A DNA stretch of 64,000 nt from Corynebacterium appendicis CIP 107643 (GCF_030408415.1 NZ_CP046976.1:1302001-1366000), one strand, 5' to 3'. Counted from the first letter of the stretch, positions 51,510 through 61,165 are shown. The notes: a model not told the origin generated them from the sequence alone. Numbers and translations are program-made.

Positions 51510-52781
51510 CTAGTTCTGGTTCGGGCGCCAGGTCGCGGCGGACTGGCGCGCAGGCTCCGTCGCGTGGGCCTCCGCGTCGAGACGGGACGAAGTCCGCGGG
51601 GAAGCCACGGTGCGCTTCGAAGAAGCGGACTCACCTGCTTCCGGATCGTCGAGGGAGGCATCGGCGGAGGCAGGGGCGCCGTCGATAAGCGCGCCCTTAT
51701 CCTTGCCCGCGCGGAATTCGGCGACCTTCTTGTTGTGCTCCTTGTATTTGCTCTGCGCATTGGTCAGCGTGACCAGCAACGTACTGGCGAGGAGCAGCGA
51801 CGAGATGACGCCTTCGACAACGCCGATGAGCTGGATGAGCGCGAGGTCCTGGAGGGTGCCGACGCCGAGCAGCCACACGGCGACGATCATCAGCGCGATG
51901 ATCGGCAGCGCGGAAATCACCGACGTCGAGATCGAGCGCATGAGCGTCTCGTTGACTGCCAGGTTGGTCTCCTCGGCGAAGGTCGAGCGGCGCGAGTCAA
52001 GAACGCCTTCGGTGTTCTCTTTCACCTTGTCGAAGACGATGACGGTGTCGTAGAGCGAGAACGTGAGCACGGTCAGCAGACCGATGATCATCGCAGGGGT
52101 GACCTCGAGGCCGAACAGGGAGTAAATGCCCATGATGACGATGCCGTCGAAAAGCAGAGCGACCATGGCGGCGATCGCCATGTTGCGCTGCAGGCGGATG
52201 GCAACATACACCGCGGCTGCGACGAGGAAGAGCACCATGGAGAGCAGCATGCGGTTCGTGATCGTCGATCCCCAGGACTCGGAAACCGTCGAGTCGCCGA
52301 TCGCGTCCGGCGACGGCTCGCCCGATGCGTCGACCGGCTCGTACTCGTTGTAGATCGCTTCGCGCGCGCTGTCGATCTGTTCCTGCGACAGATGCTCGGA
52401 GTTGATCTCCAGCGTGCGGGAATCTCCCGCGCCCACGATCTGCGTCAGCTCCGGGGTGACGCCCGTAGCGTCGACGAAGGTCTCCTCGACCTGCTCTGCG
52501 ACGAGGTCGCCGGCGGGCATGGACATCTTCGTCCCGCCCTCGAAATCGATGCCGAGGTTGAAGCCGCGCAGCAGCATCGCCGCGGCGGAGATCACCACCA
52601 GGGCCACGGCGAGGATGTACCAGAGCTTGGAGCGGCCGATGAAGTCGATCGCGCCCTTGCCCTCGTAGAGGCGCTCAATGCCCGTGGTCTGAGACGCGGT
52701 CTCACGATCCGCGGCGGCGCTGCCGTTGCCGGAACCTTTGCTTGCCGACGAGTCAGTGGCGGCGTTCAGTGAGGTCGTCAT
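51510..52781 (-). CDS. secF: Protein translocase subunit SecF
   Basis: A 423-residue membrane protein that, with SecD, uses the proton gradient to help Sec export. After a hydrophilic N terminus, TM1 (WYILAVALVVISAAAMLLRGF) precedes the GIDFEGGTKM motif; the remaining five TMs include LTFSLYDTVIVFDKVKEN and VNETLMRSISTSVISALPIIALM. A C-terminal cytoplasmic tail of about 80 residues is basic then Ser/Ala-rich. ATG at 52781 has GAGGAG upstream, and secD ends 2 bases before it. A motif copy (51680-51690) lies in the tail. Confidence 0.96.
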   Translation of the reverse strand: MTTSLNAATDSSASKGSGNGSAAADRETASQTTGIERLYEGKGAIDFIGRSKLWYILAVALVVISAAAMLLRGFNLGIDFEGGTKMSMPAGDLVAEQVEETFVDATGVTPELTQIVGAGDSRTLEINSEHLSQEQIDSAREAIYNEYEPVDASGEPSPDAIGDSTVSESWGSTITNRMLLSMVLFLVAAAVYVAIRLQRNMAIAAMVALLFDGIVIMGIYSLFGLEVTPAMIIGLLTVLTFSLYDTVIVFDKVKENTEGVLDSRRSTFAEETNLAVNETLMRSISTSVISALPIIALMIVAVWLLGVGTLQDLALIQLIGVVEGVISSLLLASTLLVTLTNAQSKYKEHNKKVAEFRAGKDKGALIDGAPASADASLDDPEAGESASSKRTVASPRTSSRLDAEAHATEPARQSAATWRPNQN

Positions 52782-52783
52782 GT

Positions 52784-54850
52784 CTATTTCTCCTCTTTGC
52801 TGCGTGCCGTGGACGTGGCGGTGTCGGTGTCGGTGTCGGAATCGGAAGCATTGTCAGTGTCAGTGGTCACGACAGTGGATCCTGCGGTAGTCGCCGACGT
52901 GGTGCTGACGGCTGCCGCTGATTCCCTGTCCTTCTTTGCGTCATCAGCGTCGGCACCCGTGACGTCAGCTGCGGTGGTCGCGCCACGCTTGGAACGGCGT
53001 GCGGTGACGGTCTTGCCGCGGCCCGCCTCGAAGGCCTTCGCCATGCCATTGACGGACGGCTTGGCCCAGAACTTGCTGCGCGAAGCCAGGATCATCAGCG
53101 GCGCGGTGACAAGGAAGGTGACTAGGATGTCGAAGATCGTCGTCAGACCCATGGTGAAGGCGAAGCCCTTGACCTCGCCGACAGCGAGGAAGTAGATGAT
53201 CACTGCGCCGATAAGGGTGACCATGTTGCCTGTAATGATCGTTTCCTTGGCGCGGTCCCAGCCGTTGAGCGCCGCCGAGCGGAATGTTCTGCCGCGGCGC
53301 ACTTCGTCCTTGATGCGTTCATAGAGGACGACGAAGGAGTCGGCGGTGGTACCGATACCGATGATCAGACCGGCCACACCCGACAGGTCGAGGGTGTAGC
53401 CGATCCAGCGGCCCAGCAGCACCAGAGCGCCGTAGACGAGGAGGCCGGCGGTGGCCAGGGTGAACAGCGAGATCAGGCCGTATAGGCGGTAGTAGACGAA
53501 CACGAAGATTGCCACGAGCGCCAAGCCGACCAGGCCCGCGATGAGGCCGGCCTTGAGCGAGGCGATACCGAGTGACGGCGGGACCGTCAGCGCGGTGCCG
53601 CCCGGTTCGCCGTTCTCGCCGGCGAACGACAGCGGGAGTGCGCCGTAGCGCAGGTTATTCGCGAGGTTCTCCGCTTCTTCCTGGCTGAACTGGCCTGTGA
53701 TCGAGGTGGCCGAGCCAACCGGGGTCGGCGACTGGATCTGCGGAGCCGAGATCACCTGGGAGTCCAGGGTGATCGCGATCTGCTGCTGCATCATCTCCGC
53801 GGTCAGGGCCGCCCAGGTGGAGGAACCGTTGTGCTCGCCGTCCTGCTTGAAGGCGAAGTTGATCTCCATCTGGCCGGTCTCGGGGTTGAATCCGCCGGTG
53901 ATCGGACGCTCGGTGTCGATCTGGGAACCGGTCAGGCGCGGCCCGTCCTCGTCTTCCACTCCCTGGAGCAGCGGAACCGGATCAAGCAGCAGCGGCTGGC
54001 CCTGGTTCGCGTCGCAGGCCACGAGCGGACGCTTGGGGTCGTCGGTGCCCGCCAGCGGGTCGACCGGCGCCGGCTTCTCCGGGTCGGCCGGGGTGCACTT
54101 CATCAGCCAGGACGCCGCCTGCAGCTTCGTCCAGTCGTCGGACTGGCGGTCCTCGCGCAGCATCGCCGTCGCTTCCTGGCGGAGGTCCGCTGCTTCAAGC
54201 GAGTTCTCCGGCTCCGGCTTCGGGTCGGCCGTGATCTGCGGCGCCTCGATGGGCTCGAGGTTCAAGTTGGTCTGGCCCTGGTCCCCCTGCTCCTCCTGAG
54301 CCTGGTTCATTGCCTCGACCTGCTGGTTGAAGGTGTCGGCGAACTGCTGCATCGTCGACTGCGCTTCTTCCTTGCTGATCACGCGGTATTCGACCCAGCG
54401 GTTGGCCATGTCTTCCATGATCTTCGGGAAGTTGACCACATCGGCCTGCTGGTCAGGCTGTGCGACCGGGCGGAACATCAGCTGGGAGGTCTGGCCGATA
54501 TTGCGCACGTCGGCAGAATCCTCGCCGGAGACCGTGATAACGAGCGTGTTGCCGTCGACGACGACGGAGGCATCGGACACGCCCATGCCATTGACGCGGT
54601 TCTCAAGAATCGTGCGCGCCTGGTCCAGCTGCTCCTTCGTGGGCTCCTCCCCTTGCGGGACGAGCGTGACGCGGGTGCCGCCGCGGAGATCGATGCCCAG
54701 TTTCGGCGACGCCTCACGGTCGCCCGTCAAGAAGATGAGGGCGTAGGTGGCCACCAAAATGAGTGCGAATAGCGCAATGGCCCGCTTGGGCCATGCTCGC
54801 TTCGATCCTCCCTCGCGGGCTGACCGCCTGCCTGACGCTTTCGAAGTCAC
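52784..54850 (-). CDS. secD: Protein translocase subunit SecD
   Basis: A 688-residue RND-type membrane protein. TM1 (AIALFALILVATYALIFL) leads to GIDLRGGTRVTL; the extracytoplasmic P1 region includes a long Gln/Glu-rich insertion (about residues 150-230). The transmembrane core has LVALAIFVFVYYRLYGLIS-like sequence, the proton-pathway DSFVVLYERIKDEVRRG and GWDRAKETIITGNMVTL. GTG at 54850 has GAGGAG 8 bases upstream and is favoured over GTG at 54883, which lacks one. The tail is Ser/Thr/Ala/Asp-rich. Confidence 0.95.
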   Translation of the reverse strand: MTSKASGRRSAREGGSKRAWPKRAIALFALILVATYALIFLTGDREASPKLGIDLRGGTRVTLVPQGEEPTKEQLDQARTILENRVNGMGVSDASVVVDGNTLVITVSGEDSADVRNIGQTSQLMFRPVAQPDQQADVVNFPKIMEDMANRWVEYRVISKEEAQSTMQQFADTFNQQVEAMNQAQEEQGDQGQTNLNLEPIEAPQITADPKPEPENSLEAADLRQEATAMLREDRQSDDWTKLQAASWLMKCTPADPEKPAPVDPLAGTDDPKRPLVACDANQGQPLLLDPVPLLQGVEDEDGPRLTGSQIDTERPITGGFNPETGQMEINFAFKQDGEHNGSSTWAALTAEMMQQQIAITLDSQVISAPQIQSPTPVGSATSITGQFSQEEAENLANNLRYGALPLSFAGENGEPGGTALTVPPSLGIASLKAGLIAGLVGLALVAIFVFVYYRLYGLISLFTLATAGLLVYGALVLLGRWIGYTLDLSGVAGLIIGIGTTADSFVVLYERIKDEVRRGRTFRSAALNGWDRAKETIITGNMVTLIGAVIIYFLAVGEVKGFAFTMGLTTIFDILVTFLVTAPLMILASRSKFWAKPSVNGMAKAFEAGRGKTVTARRSKRGATTAADVTGADADDAKKDRESAAAVSTTSATTAGSTVVTTDTDNASDSDTDTDTATSTARSKEEK

Positions 54851-55119
54851 GTACGTGCTCTCCTCGTTAACCTGCTTTTCCACCTCAGGCGGCTACTTTC
54901 CCCGCAGCTGTGCGGCGACGGCTGCGGCTACCCGTGCAAGGTGGTTGTGCTTCTGTCGTCTCTTTCCCGGCCCCGGCGCACCCGCATTTCTGGGGCACTA
55001 ATTCCCGGGCCGGGAAAAGGTCCAGACAGTGATCGTACGTCATGGACGCGGAAATGATTAAGCCCGGCGTGCCTTTTCTCGTCGCACGCCGAGCCAACGC
55101 GTTCAGCTTCGCGGTACCT
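54851..55119 (-). other. 269-base yajC-secD gap with inverted repeats and a small open frame
   Basis: Inverted arms TTTCCCGGCCC (54963-54973) and GGGCCGGGAAA (55007-55017), spaced 33 bases, and GGCGTGC (55066-55072) / GCACGCC (55084-55090) lie here. A 52-codon minus-strand frame (55043-54885, start ATG) holds four Cys and lacks a ribosome binding site. It ends just before the alternative secD GTG at 54883. The gap is long for an otherwise tight operon and may hold a secD leader; no promoter is clear. Confidence 0.4.
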
Positions 55120-55485
55120 CTACCGCTCGCCGTCCACCGGATCAGCGCCTGTGTCGCGCACCGTGCTGCCTGCCGGACCCGTTGCCCCAGACTCATCGAC
55201 GACGCCAGTAGCGCCTGCGTCAACCTCGTCGTTCTCGATGACCTTGTAGACACCTTCGCGCTCCATGGTCACCACGGTGCCAGGTGCGAGCTCGAGCTCG
55301 ACAGTGGTCTCGCCTGCGGAGACAATCGTGCCGTGGAAACCGGAGACCGTGATGATCCGGTCGCCGGCTTTCGCTGCGGACTGGACGGCGCGGGCTTTCT
55401 CCACCCGCTTCCGGTTCGAGCGCGACAGCAGAATGCCGGGCAGCGCGAACAGTACGAAGATGAGGAGAATAAGTAGGTATTCCAT
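55120..55485 (-). CDS. yajC: Preprotein translocase accessory subunit YajC
   Basis: A 121-residue single-pass membrane protein. ATG at 55485 gives EYLLILLIFVLFALPGILLS as the N-terminal helix, followed by basic SRSNRKRVEKARAVQSAAKAGDRIITVSGFHGTIVSAGETTVELELAPGTVV-type cytoplasmic sequence with the family's GDxIxTxxGxxG core. It associates with SecDF. It lies 39 bases after ruvB and upstream of secD. A ~30-residue Gly/Ala/Thr-rich tail ends it. Confidence 0.93.
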   Translation of the reverse strand: MEYLLILLIFVLFALPGILLSRSNRKRVEKARAVQSAAKAGDRIITVSGFHGTIVSAGETTVELELAPGTVVTMEREGVYKVIENDEVDAGATGVVDESGATGPAGSTVRDTGADPVDGER

Positions 55486-55524
55486 GGTGAACCATTGTGG
55501 CACACCAATCCCGGCGACTGTCAG

Positions 55525-56601
55525 CTAGTACAGGTGCAGCTGCCCCGGGGCCTCCGGCGGCGGGGTCATGCCGAGGTGGTGCCACGCGGCGGCGGTGGCC
55601 ACGCGGCCGCGGCCGGTGCGGGCCATCAGCCCTGCGCGCACCAGGTACGGTTCACAGACTTCCTCCACCGTGGAGGGTTCCTCCCCCACTGCGATGGCCA
55701 AGGTGGACACACCGACGGGGCCGCCGCCGTGGCTGCGGATCAAGGTGTCCAGCACGGCGCGGTCGAGGCGGTCGAGGCCGAGCTCGTCGACATCGAACAC
55801 GTCGAGGGCCTGCTGAGCAGCTTCCACCGTCACAGTGCCGTCGCCGTTGACTTCCGCCCAGTCTCGCACCCGGCGCAGAAGACGGTTGGCAATACGCGGT
55901 GTGCCCCGCGAGCGGGAGCCGATCTCAACGGCGGCATTGTGCTCGATCTCCACGCCGAGAATCGACGCGGCGCGGGTGATCACGTCGGTGAGGTCCTCGA
56001 CGTCGTAGAACTCCATCTGCGCGGTGAAACCGAAACGGTCGCGCAACGGGCCCGTCAGCATGCCCGCGCGCGTGGTGGCGCCGACGAGCGTGAACGGCGG
56101 GATCTCCAGGGGGATCGAGGTCGCGCCCGGCCCCTTGCCCACGATCACGTCGATGCGGAAATCCTCCATCGCCATGTACAGCATTTCCTCGGCCGGGCGC
56201 GCAATGCGGTGGATCTCGTCGATGAAGAGCACATCGCCCTCCATCAGGTTCGATAGCATCGCCGCCAGATCGCCGGCACGCTCGAGCGCGGGACCCGAGG
56301 TCATGCGTAACGACGACCCGAGCTCCTGCGCCACAATCATCGCCATCGTGGTCTTGCCCAGTCCGGGAGGGCCGGACAGAAGAATATGGTCCGGCGTGAC
56401 ATTGCGTTTCTTCGCGCCGGTGAGTACCAGGCCGAGCTGCTCGCGCACCTTCGGCTGCCCGATGAATTCGTCGATCGATTTCGGGCGCAGCGATTTCTCG
56501 AAGTCCTGCTCCCCGGTGTGCTCGTTCGCGTCCACCGGCGAGTCCATCTGCCGGGCAAGGTCGGCCGGTAGCTCGAACTCTGTCTTCTCCACATCAGACA
56601 T
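55525..56601 (-). CDS. ruvB: Holliday junction branch migration helicase RuvB
   Basis: A 358-residue AAA+ motor. It carries [19 protein letters not shown], Walker [18 protein letters not shown] (about residues 78-94), Walker [18 protein letters not shown], sensor 1 [20 protein letters not shown] and the arginine-finger region. The C-terminal winged helix ([20 protein letters not shown]) binds DNA. It follows ruvA after 71 bases; ruvC-ruvA-ruvB form the standard recombination set. Confidence 0.97.
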   Translation of the reverse strand: MSDVEKTEFELPADLARQMDSPVDANEHTGEQDFEKSLRPKSIDEFIGQPKVREQLGLVLTGAKKRNVTPDHILLSGPPGLGKTTMAMIVAQELGSSLRMTSGPALERAGDLAAMLSNLMEGDVLFIDEIHRIARPAEEMLYMAMEDFRIDVIVGKGPGATSIPLEIPPFTLVGATTRAGMLTGPLRDRFGFTAQMEFYDVEDLTDVITRAASILGVEIEHNAAVEIGSRSRGTPRIANRLLRRVRDWAEVNGDGTVTVEAAQQALDVFDVDELGLDRLDRAVLDTLIRSHGGGPVGVSTLAIAVGEEPSTVEEVCEPYLVRAGLMARTGRGRVATAAAWHHLGMTPPPEAPGQLHLY

Positions 56602-56672
56602 GTGCTGCGCCCTTCCTTTTCTTCACCCTCGGTCCCGCCTGTCCTGTGTGCATTCCTACAGAAATCGGCTGC

Positions 56673-57293
56673 CTATTTCTTACCCAACCGGTTGAGCGCA
56701 TTGCGCAGCAACGCCGAGGACTCCATCGGCTCAGCCGACTCGTCGATGACAGCGTCCACCGCGGTGCGGGCGCCCTTCTCCGGAAAGCCCAGCCCGACGA
56801 GCGCTTCGACGACCTGCTCGGTAGCCAGCGACGCGCCCTGCGACTGGGAGGGAGCAGATTTCGCCGCCGACGCTCCAGGCTGGGTGCCGTAGACACCGGC
56901 GAGCTTGTCTTTGAGCTCGAGCACTAAACGGTCGGCCATCTTCTTTCCCACTCCGGGAATCGACTGAATCGTCTTCGAGTTCCCCGCCGTGATGTGGCCG
57001 GCCAGCTCGGCGGGCTCGAACACGGACAGCGCCGCCAGCGCCAGCTTCGGGCCAAGACCGGTCACGGTAGTGAGTCGGTGGAACATCTCGCGGGCATCGT
57101 CGTCACTGAAACCGTAGAGGGTCATGGCGTCTTCCTTGACCACCATCGTGGTCAGGACGCGGGCGTTCTCCCCGCGGGTCAGGCGACCTAGAGTCGGCGG
57201 AGTGGCTAGGAAGCGGTAACCGACACCGCCGCACTCAATCACCCCGTGGTCCAACCCGATGGAGATGACCTCACCGTTGAGCGAATCAATCAC
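56673..57293 (-). CDS. ruvA: Holliday junction branch migration protein RuvA
   Basis: A 206-residue protein. GTG at 57293 gives MIDSLNGEV, the usual start of the N-terminal OB domain, and overlaps the ruvC TAG by one base; a TTG at 57302 is in frame but atypical. Two helix-hairpin-helix motifs follow (TVTGLGPKLALAALSVF and SIPGVGKKMADRLVLELKDKL), then a flexible linker and the C-terminal domain that contacts RuvB (VEALVGLGFPEKGARTAVDAV). Tetramers hold the four-way junction. Confidence 0.96.
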   Translation of the reverse strand: MIDSLNGEVISIGLDHGVIECGGVGYRFLATPPTLGRLTRGENARVLTTMVVKEDAMTLYGFSDDDAREMFHRLTTVTGLGPKLALAALSVFEPAELAGHITAGNSKTIQSIPGVGKKMADRLVLELKDKLAGVYGTQPGASAAKSAPSQSQGASLATEQVVEALVGLGFPEKGARTAVDAVIDESAEPMESSALLRNALNRLGKK

Positions 57294-57850
57294 TACTTCC
57301 AACTCCCTTTCCCAGTCGTGTTCCCTGTCAACACCTCAGCCGCCTTCGTGCGGGCCAGCAACGGCGCACGCCAGCAGTGGCACACCGCGATCGCCAGAGC
57401 ATCCGCCGCGTCAGCCGGCTTCGGCGGCGCGCCGAGGCCCAGAATGCGGGTGATCATGACCGTCATTTGTTTCTTGTCGGCCCGGCCGTTGCCCGAGATC
57501 GCTTTCTTCACCTCGGACGGCGTGTACATGTACACGGGGATGCCGCGCTCAGCGGCGGCAAGCACCATCACCCCGACGGCATGGGCGGTATGCATGACGG
57601 TGGAAACGTTGCTGCGTTCGAAAATACGCTCCATCGCCACAACGTCGGGTTTGTAATCGTCCAGCCATTCGTTGACTGCGTTGGACAGACGCAGCAGGCG
57701 CTCCGCCAACTCCGCGTCGGACGGCGTGCGCACCACGCCGACAGCGATGGGAATCACCTGCCTGCCCTTGCCCGTCTGCAACACCGACAAACCGCACCGG
57801 GTCAACCCCGGGTCGATCCCCATCACGCGCAGGCCTTCCGTCGTAGTCAC
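57293..57850 (-). CDS. ruvC: Holliday junction resolvase RuvC
   Basis: A 185-residue RNase H-fold nuclease cutting Holliday junctions. The acidic catalytic residues are visible: Asp in [14 protein letters not shown], Glu in [20 protein letters not shown], and the Asp pair in [16 protein letters not shown]; the [23 protein letters not shown] region fits the family. Its gene is separated from yebC by 106 bases that include an intrinsic terminator, so the ruv genes probably have their own promoter. Confidence 0.96.
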   Translation of the reverse strand: MTTTEGLRVMGIDPGLTRCGLSVLQTGKGRQVIPIAVGVVRTPSDAELAERLLRLSNAVNEWLDDYKPDVVAMERIFERSNVSTVMHTAHAVGVMVLAAAERGIPVYMYTPSEVKKAISGNGRADKKQMTVMITRILGLGAPPKPADAADALAIAVCHCWRAPLLARTKAAEVLTGNTTGKGSWK

Positions 57851-57906
57851 ACATTTGTTCTACCACACGGCCACGACACCGCCCGCCACCAACGCAGCAA
57901 CACGAA

Positions 57907-57934
57907 AACGGACCCGGCCGCAGCCAGGTCCGTT
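57907..57934 (-). terminator. Intrinsic terminator between yebC and ruvC
   Basis: Perfect 8-bp arms AACGGACC (57907-57914) and GGTCCGTT (57927-57934) with a 12-base loop. On the minus strand the second arm runs into TTTTCG. It lies 22 bases beyond the yebC stop. Confidence 0.78.
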
Positions 57935-57956
57935 CAGAAGAAGCGCCAGTTCCCGC

Positions 57957-58712
57957 CTACTCGTTGGCGAGTGCCTCAGCGACCTCGTCAGAAAGCGTCA
58001 TGTTGGTGTAGACGTTCTGCACGTCGTCAGCGTCCTCGAGTGCGTCGATAAGCTTCTCGAGCTTCTTCGCGCCGTCGAGATCGAGGTCGACCTCGACGGA
58101 GGAGCGGAAGTCCTGCTCGGTGTCTTCGACCTCGATGTCGGCTTCGCGCAGCGCGTCGCGCACGGCGTACAGGTCGGTGGCCTCGGAGACGACCTCGAAG
58201 TGCTCGCCCAGGTCGTTGACTTCCTCGGCGCCCGCCTCGAGCACGGCCATCAAAACATCGTCTTCGGTCAGGTCTCCCTTGACCACGGTGTTCACGCCCT
58301 TGCGGCTGAACATGTACGCGACGGAACCGGACTCGCCGAGGTTGCCGCCGTTCTTGGTCATCGCGGTGCGCACGTCGGTGGCGGCGCGGTTGCGGTTATC
58401 GGTCAGGCACTGAATGAGCATGGCCACACCATTCGGGCCGTACCCCTCGTAGGTGATGTCTTCCCAGTCGGAGCCGCCGGCTTCCTCGCCGGAGCCGCGC
58501 TTGCGTGCGCGCTCGATGTTGTCCTTCGGGACGGAGGCCTTCATGGCCTTCTTCATCATGTCGTCGAGGGTGGGGTTGCCCGCTGGGTCACCGCCGCCGG
58601 TGCGTGCCGCGACCTCGATGTCCTTGATCATCTTCGCCCACAGTTTGGAGCGCTTCGCGTCGTTAGCGGCTTTCTTGTGCTTAGTTGTAGCCCATTTCGA
58701 GTGGCCTGCCAT
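57957..58712 (-). CDS. yebC: YebC/PmpR-family protein
   Basis: A 251-residue protein of the TACO1/YebC family, variously described as a transcription regulator or as a factor relieving ribosome stalling. ATG at 58712 gives [31 protein letters not shown], the family start, with GGGGAG upstream. Further hallmarks are [39 protein letters not shown] and [17 protein letters not shown]; the C-terminal domain is acidic. It is followed by a terminator. The 11-mer (58043-58053) encodes Leu-Ile-Asp near the C terminus. Confidence 0.95.
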   Translation of the reverse strand: MAGHSKWATTKHKKAANDAKRSKLWAKMIKDIEVAARTGGGDPAGNPTLDDMMKKAMKASVPKDNIERARKRGSGEEAGGSDWEDITYEGYGPNGVAMLIQCLTDNRNRAATDVRTAMTKNGGNLGESGSVAYMFSRKGVNTVVKGDLTEDDVLMAVLEAGAEEVNDLGEHFEVVSEATDLYAVRDALREADIEVEDTEQDFRSSVEVDLDLDGAKKLEKLIDALEDADDVQNVYTNMTLSDEVAEALANE

Positions 58713-58802
58713 GCGCCATCTCCCCTTTCTCCGGCTGAAGTGTCGGCTGTCCACTATACGCCCACCCCCGGAAGCGGTTATCAGGGGCGGGCGCTGCATT
58801 CC

Positions 58803-59651
58803 TTAGGAAAAGGCGACGCCACCTTCATTAAGTGTGCGAGTGAGACCTTCCTGCACGGTCATGGCGACGAGATTGCCCTGGCGGTCGAAAATGCGGCCCT
58901 GGGTCAGGGCGCGTGCGCCGTGCGCGGACGGTGAGACCTGGTCGTAGAGCATCCACTCGTCGGCGCGGAACGGGCGCATGAACCACATGGCGTGGTCAAG
59001 CGAAGCCATCTGCACCTTATGGTCGCGGTGCGGAACGAGGGCTGAGTGCAGCAGCGTCAGGTCCGACATGTACGCGAGGGTGCAGATGTGGAAGGTCTGG
59101 TCGTCGGGAAGCTGGCGCTTGGACTTGAACCACACGACCTGCTGGCTGGGCGTGTACGGGTTGTGCTCGAATTCGTCGTCGGGCACGACGCGCACATCCC
59201 AGTCCTTCGCCCACATGGAGAAGAATTTCAGCGGCCCGTCGGTCTCCTCGAGCGGGACGACGCTTTCTGGCTCAGGCACGGGACGCATCTCGTCGGAGTG
59301 CTCGATGCCCTTGTCGTCGGTGATGTGGAAGCTGGCTTCGAGCGAGAAGATCGTCTCCCCGCCCTGGACGGCGTCGACAATGCGGGTGGCGAAGCTGCGG
59401 CCGTCGCGCACGCGGTTGACCACGAACACGATGTCGCGGTCCGCCTGTCCCGGGCGGATGAAGTAGCTGTGCAGGGAGTGGACGAGCTTGCCGTCCTCCA
59501 CGGTCTTCGTCGCCGCGGACAGCGCCTGCGCGGCGACCTGGCCGCCGTAGGTGCGCTGCAAACCGGAGTAGACGCTGGTGCCGCGGAAGATATGGTCGTC
59601 CAGCTGCTCCAGGTTCAAAATATCGTCAATGCTGGGAATGTCGAATGGCAT
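58803..59651 (-). CDS. tesB: Acyl-CoA thioesterase II
   Basis: A 282-residue double-hotdog TesB protein hydrolysing acyl-CoA to fatty acid and CoA. The first hotdog has FRGTSVYSGLQRTYGGQVAAQAL and VHSLHSYFIRPGQADRDIVFVVNRVRDGRSFATR; the second has MASLDHAMWFMRPFRADEWMLYDQVSPSAHGARALTQGRIFDRQGNLVAM, containing the catalytic Asp and the conserved Ser/Gln region. Length is standard. It starts 3 bases after the small membrane protein stop in the PIM cluster and is followed by yebC after 90 bases. Confidence 0.95.
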   Translation of the reverse strand: MPFDIPSIDDILNLEQLDDHIFRGTSVYSGLQRTYGGQVAAQALSAATKTVEDGKLVHSLHSYFIRPGQADRDIVFVVNRVRDGRSFATRIVDAVQGGETIFSLEASFHITDDKGIEHSDEMRPVPEPESVVPLEETDGPLKFFSMWAKDWDVRVVPDDEFEHNPYTPSQQVVWFKSKRQLPDDQTFHICTLAYMSDLTLLHSALVPHRDHKVQMASLDHAMWFMRPFRADEWMLYDQVSPSAHGARALTQGRIFDRQGNLVAMTVQEGLTRTLNEGGVAFS

Positions 59652-59654
59652 GTG

Positions 59655-60032
59655 TCACAGCTTAAACGGTGCGCCCGCCTCACGGCCGTGAAATTCCGGC
59701 ATGGGCGCAGTACCGGCGAGACGCAGTGCGCGCACGCCCGGTTTCAGGCGCACAGCGCGAGTCGCGGCCACCGCACCGTTGTAGAGACGCAGCGAGAGTT
59801 CGACGCGGTCCTCCGCAACAGCGAGCGCTTTTCGCGCAGCGCCATCGTCGCGGGTGTGCGCGGCGATCTGCGCGACGGAATCGCGGTGCTCGACCGCCGC
59901 CTCGAGCGACGCACGCGCGCGGTCGAGCCGGATATGCAACCGGTCCAGTCGCCGCGCAGTGAGAATCGCCCACACGGCGACAGAGAGAACGACAAGGAGC
60001 AGCACCGTTAACAGTGCAGAGAATCCGCTCAC
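59655..60032 (-). CDS. Small membrane protein of the PIM-biosynthesis cluster, unknown function
   Basis: A 125-residue protein. GTG at 60032 overlaps the pimA stop as GTGA and gives SGFSALLTVLLLVVLSVAVWAIL, an N-terminal transmembrane helix (about residues 5-24). The rest is an Arg/Ala/Leu-rich helical cytoplasmic domain with a probable coiled coil (RRLDRLHIRLDRARASLEAAVEHRDSVAQIAAH). The open frame beyond 60032 is a pimA shadow. Strict coupling to pimA and tesB suggests a supporting role at the membrane, but this is inference. In mycobacteria a Nudix gene occupies this position. Confidence 0.78.
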   Translation of the reverse strand: MSGFSALLTVLLLVVLSVAVWAILTARRLDRLHIRLDRARASLEAAVEHRDSVAQIAAHTRDDGAARKALAVAEDRVELSLRLYNGAVAATRAVRLKPGVRALRLAGTAPMPEFHGREAGAPFKL

Positions 60033-61165
60033 CGCGCCACCGCTTCCCCGCCGGCGGCCGCGTCGTAGACTGCTTCCACACGGTCGGCGACGACCTCCCA
60101 GTCGTACATTTTCGCGCGCCGCGCACCAGCAGCCGCGAGCTCGACCCGGGCCACCGGGTCGCGAATCAGCCTCTGCAGCGTCAGCGCCAGTGCATTCGCG
60201 TCCCCCACCGGGAACAGGGCGCCCGCAGGCACCTCGTCGTCGGCTCCGCACACGTCGGCGAACGCCTCGATATCGCTGGCCACGACAGCGCAGCCTGCGG
60301 CCATAGCCTCAACTAGAACGATGCCGAAAGACTCCCCGCCCGTATTCGGCGCGACGTAGATATCGGCCGACGCGAGCAGCCGCGCTTTTTCTTCTTCGCT
60401 GACCCGCCCGACAAAGTCGACGTTTTCTGGCGCACGAGCCGGCAGCCCTGCGCCGCCGCCGATCACGGTCAGGCGCGGCGATTCATCCATGACCGTGAGC
60501 GCCTCGAACAGAATCGGAAGGCCTTTGCGCGGCTCGTCGTAGCGCCCCAGAAACACGATGTGCACACGCGGGTCACGGCCACCGCTTATCGGTGACTGTC
60601 TTCCCGTCCCCCACGCCTCACGCGCCGCACGGTATATGCCGGTCTCGACGCCGTTCGGGATGAGCAGCGGGTCCCCGCCGAGCTGCTCCACCTGCCAGCG
60701 GCGAGACATCTCGCTGACGGAGATGCCGGCGTGGATCTTCTCCAGAGCCGGACGCAATACCGGCTTGACCAGCTGTAACGCACGCGACGACGTCGCGGAT
60801 GCGTGGTAGGTGGCCACCACCGGCGCGTCGGCGAGCAGAAGTGCCGCAAGGGAGTAGCTCGGTGCGTTCGGCTCATGAATGTGGACGACATCTAATGAGC
60901 CGTCGCGAAGAAAACTCCGTGTGTTCAGGAAGGTTGCGGGCCCGAAGGAGATGCGTGCAACGGAACCGTTGTAACGCAATGGAATCGTCCGCCCGCCGAG
61001 TTCGACATAGTCCGGCAGATCATAGGCCGCGCCAGCCGGCGTCCCCGGCCCGAGCACGCGCACCGCATGCCCGCGTTCAGTGAGAATCCGGGCGAGGTCG
61101 AGGATGTGCGCTTGCACACCGCCAGGGTGGTCGAAGGAATACGGGCACACCATGCCGACGCGCAC
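60029..61165 (-). CDS. pimA: Phosphatidylinositol alpha-mannosyltransferase PimA
   Basis: A 378-residue GT-B (GT4) enzyme transferring the first mannose from GDP-mannose to phosphatidylinositol at the inner leaflet. It closely resembles mycobacterial PimA: MRVGMVCPYSFDHPGGVQAH with the glycine-rich donor loop, LRYNGSVARISFGPAT, VVHIHEPNAPS and the E-x7-E-like GGESFGIVLVEAMAAG. GTG at 61165 follows the patA stop after 6 bases. The pgsA-patA-pimA order is the same as in Mycobacterium. PimB', which adds the second mannose, is expected elsewhere. Confidence 0.94.
   Translation of the reverse strand: MRVGMVCPYSFDHPGGVQAHILDLARILTERGHAVRVLGPGTPAGAAYDLPDYVELGGRTIPLRYNGSVARISFGPATFLNTRSFLRDGSLDVVHIHEPNAPSYSLAALLLADAPVVATYHASATSSRALQLVKPVLRPALEKIHAGISVSEMSRRWQVEQLGGDPLLIPNGVETGIYRAAREAWGTGRQSPISGGRDPRVHIVFLGRYDEPRKGLPILFEALTVMDESPRLTVIGGGAGLPARAPENVDFVGRVSEEEKARLLASADIYVAPNTGGESFGIVLVEAMAAGCAVVASDIEAFADVCGADDEVPAGALFPVGDANALALTLQRLIRDPVARVELAAAGARRAKMYDWEVVADRVEAVYDAAAGGEAVAR

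Noticed and set aside
54885..55253. 122-codon minus-strand frame upstream of secD
   Set aside because: Its first part overlaps yajC in another frame. Only the last 52 codons are free of a gene, and these lack a ribosome binding site, so it is mentioned only as a weak leader candidate.
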